A DNA stretch of 64,000 bases from Sphingomonas naasensis (GTDB lineage: Bacteria > Pseudomonadota > Alphaproteobacteria > Sphingomonadales > Sphingomonadaceae), in contig NZ_SRXU01000003.1 of assembly GCF_004792695.1 (NCBI RefSeq), forward strand, positions 186,001 to 250,000, given 5' to 3'. Made by a program: the position numbers and the translations under genes. Positions 1 through 7,288 of this stretch are shown piece by piece. The notes beneath the pieces were generated by a model. It did not search any database and had not been told where the DNA came from. It saw only the letters and a program-made list of their open reading frames with translations. The stretch's first letter is position 1; the number at the start of each line of letters is the position of its first letter.

Positions 1-822
1 GCGCGCGTGGTCCATGCGCTGGGCGGCGACGTCACCGCGGTGTTCCCCTGCGGAGCAGGGTCCGGCGCGACCTTCGAGAAGCTATTGCGCGATACCGGCG
101 TGCCGATCGCTCCGGTGCCGATCGCGGGCGCGACGCGCGAGAGCTTCACCGTCGACGAGACCGAAAGCGACCAGCAATATCGCTTCGTTCTGCCCGGTCC
201 GACGCTCGCCGCGGCCGAGCTCGACCAGCTGCTCCATGCAGTGACCCGGATCGATCCGGCGCCGGGCTATGTCGTCGCCAGCGGCAGCCTGCCGCCGGGC
301 TGCGACCCTTCGGTCTTCCACACGCTGTGCGGACTCTGCGGAGAGGTCGGCGCGCGGCTGGTGATCGACACCTCGGGGCCGGCGCTCGCCGCTCTCGAGG
401 GCGGCTGCGCATGGCTGATCAAACCGAGCCTGCGCGAGCTGCAGGAGCTGGTCGGCCGCGAGCTGGACGGGGATGCCGAGCAACTGGCGGCCGCAAGCGA
501 GCTGCGCGACCGGGGCTTTGCCGAAGTCGTCGTCGTCTCGCTCGGCGAGCGCGGCGCGCTGCTCGTCGCCGAGGGCACCGAACTGCGCATGCCCGCGATC
601 GAGGTCCCGCCGGGAAGCGCGGTGGGCGCCGGCGATTCGATGGTCGCGGGGCTCACGCTCGCGCTTGCGGCGGAGAAGCGCCTCGAGGACGTGCTGCGTT
701 ACGGCATCGCGGCGGGCGCCGCGGCGCTGCTGACCCCCGGCACCGAGTTGACCCGGCGCGAGGACGTCGAGCGGCTCTACTCGGCGGCTTGCTCGAGCGG
801 CGCCGCGCAGAACAGGTCGTGA
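1..822 (+). CDS. PfkB-family sugar kinase, 5' end outside window
   Basis: C-terminal 273 residues of a ribokinase/PfkB-fold kinase; the start lies upstream of the window. The most diagnostic feature is the GAGDSMVAG signature near residue 207, which holds the anion hole and the catalytic aspartate of PfkB kinases. An IKPSLRELQELVGREL stretch before it resembles the KPN.xEl segment of 1-phosphofructokinase/6-phosphofructokinase-2 (tagatose-6-P kinase-like) members. Such enzymes phosphorylate a sugar phosphate in the cytosol using ATP. The exact substrate (fructose-1-P, fructose-6-P or tagatose-6-P) cannot be fixed from this fragment. The last 46 bases overlap the 3' end of the convergent ArsR gene. 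Confidence 0.85.
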   Translation, partial: ARVVHALGGDVTAVFPCGAGSGATFEKLLRDTGVPIAPVPIAGATRESFTVDETESDQQYRFVLPGPTLAAAELDQLLHAVTRIDPAPGYVVASGSLPPGCDPSVFHTLCGLCGEVGARLVIDTSGPALAALEGGCAWLIKPSLRELQELVGRELDGDAEQLAAASELRDRGFAEVVVVSLGERGALLVAEGTELRMPAIEVPPGSAVGAGDSMVAGLTLALAAEKRLEDVLRYGIAAGAAALLTPGTELTRREDVERLYSAACSSGAAQNRS

Positions 823-1079
823 AGCGATTCGAGCATGCGCTTCGCTTCGGCGCTGGCCAGCGAATAGAAGATCATCTGGCCCGAACGGCGGGCGGCAACC
901 ATCCCCTCGCGACGCAGCAGCGCGAGCTGCTGCGAGACGGCGGTGTCACGCGCGCCGGTGAGCCGCGCGAGCTCGCCCACGGACTTCTCGCCATCCCAGA
1001 GATGGCACAACAGCAACAGGCGGCTACGACCCGACAGCGCCTTGAGGAACAGCGACGCGCGGTCGATTTCGGCAATCAT
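777..1079 (-). CDS. ArsR-family regulator, BigR/SqrR-like persulfide sensor
   Basis: A 100-residue winged-helix repressor read from ATG 1079; an in-frame GTG at 1088 is also possible, and a longer upstream extension looks non-coding. The DNA-recognition helix contains DTAVSQQLALLRREG, typical of ArsR/SmtB proteins. Metal-site cysteines of the ArsR CxC type are absent. Instead Cys25 (LLLLCHLWDGEKSVGEL) and Cys91 (LHDLFC) sit where BigR, YgaV and SqrR carry their two redox cysteines, which form a di- or tetrasulfide on exposure to reactive sulfur. I infer a thiol-switch repressor. No sulfur-metabolism target gene lies nearby; the divergent neighbour is an AlkB-like oxygenase. The 3' end overlaps the PfkB gene convergently. 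Confidence 0.8.
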   Translation of the reverse strand: MIAEIDRASLFLKALSGRSRLLLLCHLWDGEKSVGELARLTGARDTAVSQQLALLRREGMVAARRSGQMIFYSLASAEAKRMLESLHDLFCAAPLEQAAE

Positions 1080-1116
1080 TTGGTCTTTCACGGCGCGCAC
1101 CGCTATGCCGATAAAA

Positions 1117-1189
1117 GTTGCGTTGCAACCGCTATCGATCGGAATCGGAACGGATTTTGACGGGAAGTTGTTGTTGCGCCACACGCAAC
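1117..1189. promoter_or_regulatory. two inverted repeats between arsR and alkB-like gene
   Basis: Two short palindromes share the same half site: GTTGC-N3-GCAAC at 1117-1129 and GTTGCG-N5-CGCAAC at 1173-1189. They lie in the divergent intergenic space between the ArsR gene and the AlkB-like gene, so they are candidate operators for the ArsR-type repressor. This is a sequence observation only; BigR-type operators vary between species. Confidence 0.35.
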
Positions 1190-1218
1190 CGTGCGCGCCA
1201 AGGAGGATGGCAACCGTC

Positions 1219-1812
1219 ATGGCGGTGATCGCGCCCGATCTTTTCGGCGGCATCGGCCTGCCCGGTTTGCACTATGCCGAAAGTCTCATCGACTCGCGTG
1301 AGGAGGCCGGACTGATCGCCCGAATCGACGGCGAGCAACTCCAGCCGTTCCGCTTCCAGGGCTGGCTCGGCAAGCGGCTCACCACCAGCTTCGGGTGGCG
1401 CTACGACTTCGACGACGCCAGCTTCGCCGCGGGCACGCCGCTTCCCGAATGGCTGCTGCCGCTGCGCGACAAGGCCGCCACCTTTGCCGGGCTCGCGCCC
1501 GACGCGCTCGCCCATGCGCTGCTGATCCGCTACGATCCGGGCGCCGGGATCGGCTGGCATCGCGATCGGCCGGTATTCGAGCATGTCATCGGCGTCTCGC
1601 TCGGCAATCCTGCGACGCTGCGCTTTCGCAGGCGCCGGCCGGGCGGGTTCGATCGCTTCGCCGCGGCGCTCGCGCCGCGCTCGATCTATCACCTCGCCGG
1701 CGAGGCGCGGCACGATTGGGAGCACAGCATCGCGCCGATGGCAGTGCCGCGCTGGTCGATCACCTTCCGCAGCCTGTCGGACAAGGGCCGCGCGGTCAGT
1801 TCTGGGTCCTGA
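1219..1812 (+). CDS. AlkB-like 2OG-Fe(II) oxygenase
   Basis: A protein of 197 residues of the 2-oxoglutarate/Fe(II)-dependent AlkB superfamily, which oxidatively removes alkyl groups from nucleic acids and related substrates. The iron triad is visible: His114 and Asp116 in GIGWHRDRP and His169 in RHDWEHSI, followed by the 2-oxoglutarate-binding arginine in RWSITFRSL (Arg178/Arg184). The product is close in length to bacterial AlkB (about 215). ATG 1219 is preferred because an AGGAGG at 1201-1206 lies upstream, whereas ATG 1207 abuts that Shine-Dalgarno sequence. It is divergent from the ArsR gene and its end overlaps the convergent MFS gene by 17 bases. Whether it repairs DNA or acts on another substrate cannot be told. 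Confidence 0.88.
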   Translation: MAVIAPDLFGGIGLPGLHYAESLIDSREEAGLIARIDGEQLQPFRFQGWLGKRLTTSFGWRYDFDDASFAAGTPLPEWLLPLRDKAATFAGLAPDALAHALLIRYDPGAGIGWHRDRPVFEHVIGVSLGNPATLRFRRRRPGGFDRFAAALAPRSIYHLAGEARHDWEHSIAPMAVPRWSITFRSLSDKGRAVSSGS

Positions 1813-3007
1813 CGGTCATCGCCGCCGCGCCCCCGGCGAGCACGCCGAGCGCGAGCACCAGCAACCACGGCGCATAGCCGGTCTTGTCCGGGCTGAGCGC
1901 GAGCGCGAGCAGGGGCGCGATCATCGCCGGCAAGGTGTTGGTGAGATTGAGAATGCCGAGGTCGCGCCCGCGATGCTCCGGCGCGGGCAGCAACTGCATC
2001 GCCAGCGCCGACTGCATCGCGAGGAACACCGACATGCCCGAAACCGCCGCGCCATAGCCGAGCGCCGCCACGCTCCAGTCGGGCGCCGCAGCCATGATCA
2101 GCAGCCCGACCGCCATCAGCAGCGCGCCGGCGGCGAGCCACGGCTTGCGCCGCATCGTCCGATCGGAGAGCCGTCCGGTCACGATCGTCAGCAGCAAGGC
2201 GATGAGGGTGACCGTCGCGAAGATCGTCGCCACGCCCTCGCTCGCGGCCTCGGCGTGGTGCTTGTCGGGCACTTTCTGCCCCATCACCGCGATGAAGTAG
2301 AACAGGCCGTAGGTGGACAGACCGTTGCCGGCGATCTGGACGAGAACGCGCGCGAGCCAGATCCGCGCGAAATCGGCGCGGCGGCGGACGCGCAGGTCCT
2401 GTGGCGGTTCGGGCAGCGGCTCGCGGCGCTCGCGCATGAGCAGCAGCAACGGCAGGACGAGGGCGACGATGGTCGCGCAGAGCAGCGCGTTGCGCAGCCC
2501 CTCGGATCCGATGCCGTGCAGCGTGACCCCAACCGCGACGAGCGACGAGAAGGGATGCGCCGCGCCCATCAGCCCGGCGACGAGGCCTTTTTGCGCGTCG
2601 GGCACCTCATCGGCCATGATCGCGCCGATGGGGGCGAACATCATGTTGATCGCGATCTGGAGCAGCGCCACCGCCGCGAGCATGGTGGCGCCGTCGCTGC
2701 TCCAGTGGAACAGCGCATAGGCGATGCACGACAGGCCGAGCCCGGCGAGGATCCACGGCCGCCGCGTGCCGCGCGCGCGCCAGGTCCGGTCGCTCAGCGC
2801 GCCGAAGACGAGATTGGCGACGCTGGCGATGGCGGCACCGCCCAACGCCGCGGCGCTGAGCAGCGCGACGCGGTTCCCCTCATCGGCGACGGCAGTCACC
2901 TTGAGCGGCAGCAGCACCGAGACGAACGGAATGAAGCTGACGAAAAGCCCTGCATAGGCAAGCGCATAGAGCAGGATGAAGCCGCGGCCGGGCGAAGTGA
3001 AGGGCAT
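1796..3007 (-). CDS. MFS transporter, probable sugar permease
   Basis: An integral inner-membrane protein of 403 residues with about twelve hydrophobic segments. It shows the MFS loop-2 motif in the form GALSDRTWRARGTRRPW, repeated in the second half as GRLSDRTMRRKPW, the two-fold pattern of GPH/SUC-like sugar permeases. Start ATG 3007 is chosen because the 11 codons upstream are not membrane-like. It is the last gene of a leftward series halogenase-halogenase-lacI-MFS, with only 34 bases between lacI and this gene. I infer that it imports the oligosaccharide or sugar released by the upstream TBDR/GH3 pair. Substrate unknown. Confidence 0.85.
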   Translation of the reverse strand: MPFTSPGRGFILLYALAYAGLFVSFIPFVSVLLPLKVTAVADEGNRVALLSAAALGGAAIASVANLVFGALSDRTWRARGTRRPWILAGLGLSCIAYALFHWSSDGATMLAAVALLQIAINMMFAPIGAIMADEVPDAQKGLVAGLMGAAHPFSSLVAVGVTLHGIGSEGLRNALLCATIVALVLPLLLLMRERREPLPEPPQDLRVRRRADFARIWLARVLVQIAGNGLSTYGLFYFIAVMGQKVPDKHHAEAASEGVATIFATVTLIALLLTIVTGRLSDRTMRRKPWLAAGALLMAVGLLIMAAAPDWSVAALGYGAAVSGMSVFLAMQSALAMQLLPAPEHRGRDLGILNLTNTLPAMIAPLLALALSPDKTGYAPWLLVLALGVLAGGAAAMTVRTQN

Positions 3008-3041
3008 GGGCGGTCGAACATCGACGCGCCCTTGCGCCAAG

Positions 3042-4091
3042 TCAACGCGGCGGCGCGGTCGAATCGCGGACGACGAAATCGAACGGCAGCAGATGCAGGC
3101 CGGTGCCTTCGAGATTTCTGGCCTTGGCCTCGATCAGCAGCTCGGCGGCGCGCGCGGTCATCGCCGCGATCGGCTGACGGATCGCCGTCAGCGACGGCAC
3201 GCTCATCCGCATCGTCGGGGTGTCGTCGAAGCTGACGACCGAAAGATCGCGCGGCACCGACAGCCCCAGCGGCGCCGCGGCGTGGAGCACGCCGAGCGCG
3301 ACTTCGTCGCTGCTCGCCAGTACCGCGGTGGGTGGCGTGTCGAGCGCTGCCAGCGCCGCCATCGCGCGCGTCCCCGCCTCATAGGTGAAGTCGCCCGGCT
3401 GGAGATATTCGGGGCGGACCGCGAGCCCCCTGCCCTCGATCGCCCCGCGAAAGCCGCGCAGGCGATCGCCGCTGATCGCATATTCGGGATGCCCCTCGAC
3501 ATAGGCGATGCGGCTATGGCCGAGATCGAGCAGATATTCGGTCGCGGTGCGCGCGGCCGCCTCGTCGTCCATATAGACGGCGAAGCCCTCGCCCTCGCGA
3601 TGCGACCCGAGCCGTGCGAAGGTGAGCCCGTTGCGGTGGAGCAACTCGGTGATGCGGGTATCGTCGCTGTGCGGCGGCGTGAGGATCACGCCGTCGGGAT
3701 GCAGCGCCGAAATCGCGGCTTGGACCTGCGCCTCCCACTCGTCCGAATGCGAATCCACCAGCTCGAACAGCATGCGATAGCCATGCTCGGCGCATTTGAG
3801 CATGCCGCCATAGAGCATCTGATCGACCCAGTCGTTGCCGCGCCGCGACTGCCAGCCCTCGAGCGTCGGCCGGCGATCGTTGAAGGCGAGGACGAGATAG
3901 GAACGCGACCCGCCGAGCCGCCGCGCGGCGAGGCTGGGGACATAGCCGAGCCGCGTCACCGCGGTCATCACCCGCTCGCGCATCGCGGGGGTGACGTTGG
4001 GGCCGTCGTTGATCACGCGCGACACCGTCTGGAACGAGACTCCCGCCTCGGCCGCGACATCCTTGATCGTGATCGAACGTTTCTTCTGCAT
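3042..4091 (-). CDS. LacI-family transcriptional regulator
   Basis: A repressor of 349 residues. The N-terminal helix-turn-helix reads ITIKDVAAEAGVSFQTVSR, the standard LacI headpiece with hinge helix LAARRLGG, followed by a periplasmic-binding-protein-like sugar domain (about residues 65-345). Its ATG at 4091 shares its A with the TGA of the upstream halogenase (TGATG), so translation is coupled. It probably controls this TBDR/GH3/halogenase locus; the best candidate operator is the TTGAGA-N4-TCTCAA palindrome at 13016 upstream of the GH3 gene. The effector sugar is unknown. Confidence 0.92.
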   Translation of the reverse strand: MQKKRSITIKDVAAEAGVSFQTVSRVINDGPNVTPAMRERVMTAVTRLGYVPSLAARRLGGSRSYLVLAFNDRRPTLEGWQSRRGNDWVDQMLYGGMLKCAEHGYRMLFELVDSHSDEWEAQVQAAISALHPDGVILTPPHSDDTRITELLHRNGLTFARLGSHREGEGFAVYMDDEAAARTATEYLLDLGHSRIAYVEGHPEYAISGDRLRGFRGAIEGRGLAVRPEYLQPGDFTYEAGTRAMAALAALDTPPTAVLASSDEVALGVLHAAAPLGLSVPRDLSVVSFDDTPTMRMSVPSLTAIRQPIAAMTARAAELLIEAKARNLEGTGLHLLPFDFVVRDSTAPPR

Positions 4092-5638
4092 CAGCGCGCC
4101 GCTGCCGGCCGCGCGGGCTGGCCGAGATCGACCGCATCGGCGCGGCAATGCGCATCGATGAATTCCTGGTGCGTCGGCAGCGTCGCCACCACCTGGCCGA
4201 GCTGGCTGCGCACCTTGTCCATCGCGTCGAACAGCCACGCCTCGTCGATGCGGTCGACCAGCGGGTGATAACTGGCCGGGTGGATGCCCATGCCTTCGAG
4301 CACCGATTGCCAGCTGACCGCGCGGAACAGTTCGTCGAGCCCCTCGCGCAGCACGCCGCTGGTGCGGAACAGCTCGATCCGCTCGCGCAGGCTGTCGGGC
4401 AGCGTCATGTCGCGACACTTGCGCCAGAAGGGCGTGTCGTCGCGCTGCGTGGCGCAATAGTGCAGCACGATGAAGTCGCGGATCTCGACATAGTCCGCGG
4501 TCATGCGGCGGTTATACTCGGCGGCGAGCCGCGGGTCGCAGTTGCGATCGGGCAGATAGCGGAAGAAGAAATCCATGCCGCGATAGACCAGGTGGATCGC
4601 GGTCGATTCGAGCGGCTCGATAAAGCCCGAGGCGAGCCCGAGCGACAGCACGTTCTTGTGCCAGATCTTGTCGCGCACCCCGGTCTTGAACGGCACCACC
4701 ATCGGCCCGGCGACGACCTCGCCCTCGACCTGATCGAGCAGAATCCGCGTGGCCTCGTCGTCCGACAGGAACTCCGAGCAGAAGACATGGCCGTTGCCGG
4801 TGCGATGCTGGAGCGGGATTCGCCAGCGCCAGCCATAATCCTGCGCCTGCGCGAGGGTATAGGGGCGCGGCGCACCGACATTCTGCGTCTGCGCGGCGAT
4901 CGCGCGATCGCAGAACAGCCATTCGCTCCAGTCCTCGTAGCCAACCCCGAGCGCCTTGCCGATCAGCAGCGCGCGGAAGCCCGAGCAATCGATGAAGAAG
5001 TCTGCGCTGACCTCACGGCCGTCGTTGAGCGTGAGCGTGTCGACGAAGCCGCGATCGTCGAGGCGAACGTCCGAGACGATGCCCTCGGTGCGCTTGACGC
5101 CGCGTTCCTCGGCATGCGCGCGGAGAAATTGCGCGACGCGCTTGGCGTCGACATGCAGCGCATAGGCCGCGCCGCCGATCGGAGTCTTGTGCGCCTTGAA
5201 CGGCAGCATGAAGCGCCCGTCGCGCGCCATCGCCGCGGCGGGGGCGAAATCCATCAGCTCGAAAGGCTGGCCGGCATGCTTCGCCTTGAGCCAGCATTGG
5301 TAGAAGTCGCTCAGCTCGACTTGCTGGCCGATCGCGCCAAAGGGGTGGAAATAGCTTTCGCCCTTGCGGTGCCAGTCCTCGAACTCGATGCCGAGCTTGA
5401 AGCTCGCCTGCGTCGCGCGGACGAAGTCCTGCTCGTTGATGTCGAGCCGGGCGATCAGCTCCATGAAGGGCGGGATCGTCGATTCCCCGACGCCGATCGT
5501 GCCGATATCGTCGCTCTCGACCAGCTCGATCTCGAACAACTTGCCCTTGAAGTGATGCGCCATCACCGCGGCGGCGATCCAGCCGGCGGTGCCTCCGCCG
5601 ACGATGCAGACCTTGCGAAGTGCGTTGGGGGCCCTCAT
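4091..5638 (-). CDS. tryptophan-halogenase-like flavoprotein (second of pair)
   Basis: A protein of 515 residues of the flavin-dependent tryptophan halogenase family (PrnA/RebH-like). FADH2-bound enzymes of this family make hypohalous acid and pass it through a tunnel to a lysine. Visible signatures: the FAD motif GGGTAGW (residues 14-20), the catalytic-lysine position Lys81 in ASFKLGIEF, the halogenase motif WRWRIP at 270-275, and Glu344 in PLEST, matching PrnA Lys79/Glu346. It overlaps the upstream paralogue by ATGA and the downstream lacI by TGATG, so the three form one operon. No flavin reductase is nearby. Homologues beside TBDRs, such as those of Xanthomonas and Brevundimonas, often prefer indoles and bromide; the natural substrate here is unknown. 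Confidence 0.93.
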   Translation of the reverse strand: MRAPNALRKVCIVGGGTAGWIAAAVMAHHFKGKLFEIELVESDDIGTIGVGESTIPPFMELIARLDINEQDFVRATQASFKLGIEFEDWHRKGESYFHPFGAIGQQVELSDFYQCWLKAKHAGQPFELMDFAPAAAMARDGRFMLPFKAHKTPIGGAAYALHVDAKRVAQFLRAHAEERGVKRTEGIVSDVRLDDRGFVDTLTLNDGREVSADFFIDCSGFRALLIGKALGVGYEDWSEWLFCDRAIAAQTQNVGAPRPYTLAQAQDYGWRWRIPLQHRTGNGHVFCSEFLSDDEATRILLDQVEGEVVAGPMVVPFKTGVRDKIWHKNVLSLGLASGFIEPLESTAIHLVYRGMDFFFRYLPDRNCDPRLAAEYNRRMTADYVEIRDFIVLHYCATQRDDTPFWRKCRDMTLPDSLRERIELFRTSGVLREGLDELFRAVSWQSVLEGMGIHPASYHPLVDRIDEAWLFDAMDKVRSQLGQVVATLPTHQEFIDAHCRADAVDLGQPARPAAAR

Positions 5639-7170
5639 GCGGCCCTCCCCTGCGCGGCGGCACCGTCCATGATCTCGAGAAACTCCTGATGGGTGGGCGT
5701 ATCCGCGACGGTCTCGCGCAGCGCGCGGCGCATCGCCGCGAGCGAGCGTGCGAGCTGATCGGAATCGATCCCGGCGACCGCGGGATCGAGGCGCGTCGGT
5801 AGATCCTCGAAGCCGGCATAGATCGCCAGCCAGCTGGCCGGCGAGAACATCTCCCAGCGATAGCGGACGAAAGCGCCGCGCGCGCGCCACAGCGCCAGCT
5901 TGGCGTTCAGGCTGTCGGGCACGTCCATCGCGCGGCAGGCCTGCCAGAAGGCGCCCGAGCGGCCGTTGAGCTTGTAGTGTAGGATGAGGAAGTCGCGGAC
6001 GCGCTCGATCTCCTCGGCCGATTGCTCGTTATATTCGGCGATCACCGCGGGATCGAAGCTCTTGTCCGGAAACAGCTGCTTGAGCCGCTCGATGCCGGTC
6101 TCGATCAGCGCGATGCTGGTCGATTCGAGCGGTTCGAGGAAACCCGAGGCGAGGCCGAGGCCGACGCAATTCTTCGCCCAGGCGACGGCGCGCCGGCCCG
6201 GCGTGAAGCGCAGGCGGCGCGGCTCCATCACCGGCTTGCCCGGCATCGCGGCGAGCAGTTCCTTGCGCGCGTCGTCGTCGCTCTGGAACCGGCTCGAGAA
6301 GACGAGGCCGTTGCCCTCGCGCGTACGCAGCGGGATACGCCATTGCCAGCCCGCGCTCCGCGCGGTGACGGTGGTGCAGGCCGGCGGCGGCCCTGCCCGC
6401 TCGCTCTGCACCGCGAAGGCGCCGTCGCAGAGCAGCCAGTGCGACCAGTCCGCATAGTCGATGCCGAGCGTCTCGCCGAGCAGCAGCGAGCGGAAGCCCG
6501 AGCAATCGACGAACAGATCGCCGGCGATGCTGGCGCCGCTGTCGAGGACGAGGCTGTCGAGGAAGCCGTCCTCGGGCCGCTGGCGGACCTCGACGATGCG
6601 GGCATCGATCCGGGTGACGCCCATCTTCTCGGCGAAGCGGCGCATATGCTGCGCGAACAACGCGGCGTCGAAGTGCAGCGCCCAATCGAAGATCCCGAGC
6701 TGCGAGCCCGGATCGGACGCCGGCAAAGTGGCATGGCCTTCGCGCGCGAGCAGCGCGCCGAGCGAATAATCGTCGAGCGGCGCCGGCTCGCCGGCCGCGC
6801 GCGCCTTGAGCCAATAATGGTGGAAATCGAGGCCCTTGAGGTCTTGCCCGAAGCGGCCGAAGGGATGCACGAAGCTGTGCCCGGGGCGCAGCCAATCGAC
6901 GAAGCGGATGCCGAGCTTGGCGGTCGCCTGACACGCCTGCATCACTTCGGCGTCGGACATGCCGAGCGCGGCATAGAAGCGGCGGATCGTGGGGATCGTC
7001 GCCTCGCCGACGCCGACCGTGCCGATGTCCGAGCTTTCGATCAGGGTGATGGCGACCCCGGCACCCGCGAGATGCGCGGAGAGGGCAGCCGCAGCCATCC
7101 AGCCGGCAGTGCCGCCGCCGACGATGACGACGCGCTCGATCGCGTCCGCTGCGCTTCCCCCGTTCACCAT
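5635..7170 (-). CDS. tryptophan-halogenase-like flavoprotein (first of pair)
   Basis: A protein of 511 residues, a diverged paralogue of the next gene in the operon. It has the FAD-binding GGGTAGW near residue 18, the putative catalytic Lys85 in ATAKLGIRF, the GWQWRIP halogenase motif and the PLEST glutamate. ATG 7170 is preferred over an in-frame upstream ATG (7215), because the added 15 residues look like random leader and the family begins just before the IERVVIVGGG strand. The gene begins 64 bases past an intrinsic terminator that follows the TBDR, so its transcription depends either on read-through or on a weak promoter in that gap. Role inferred by family only. Confidence 0.92.
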   Translation of the reverse strand: MVNGGSAADAIERVVIVGGGTAGWMAAAALSAHLAGAGVAITLIESSDIGTVGVGEATIPTIRRFYAALGMSDAEVMQACQATAKLGIRFVDWLRPGHSFVHPFGRFGQDLKGLDFHHYWLKARAAGEPAPLDDYSLGALLAREGHATLPASDPGSQLGIFDWALHFDAALFAQHMRRFAEKMGVTRIDARIVEVRQRPEDGFLDSLVLDSGASIAGDLFVDCSGFRSLLLGETLGIDYADWSHWLLCDGAFAVQSERAGPPPACTTVTARSAGWQWRIPLRTREGNGLVFSSRFQSDDDARKELLAAMPGKPVMEPRRLRFTPGRRAVAWAKNCVGLGLASGFLEPLESTSIALIETGIERLKQLFPDKSFDPAVIAEYNEQSAEEIERVRDFLILHYKLNGRSGAFWQACRAMDVPDSLNAKLALWRARGAFVRYRWEMFSPASWLAIYAGFEDLPTRLDPAVAGIDSDQLARSLAAMRRALRETVADTPTHQEFLEIMDGAAAQGRAA

Positions 7171-7235
7171 GATCGTATCTGATCTTCTTGATTGCTGCGC
7201 CGCAAGCGAAACCATCGCACGCGCGCAGCTCGGCC

Positions 7236-7275
7236 AAAAAATGAGCCGGCAGTCCGGGGAGGAGCTGCCGGCTCA
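7236..7275 (-). terminator. intrinsic terminator after the first TBDR
   Basis: On the minus strand an 11-bp perfect stem (TGAGCCGGCAG at 7242-7252 with CTGCCGGCTCA at 7265-7275, loop of 12) is followed by six T residues (A run 7236-7241 on the plus strand). It starts 14 bases beyond the stop codon of the TBDR and separates it from the halogenase pair. Confidence 0.85.
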
Positions 7276-7288
7276 GGAGGGTTGGCTC

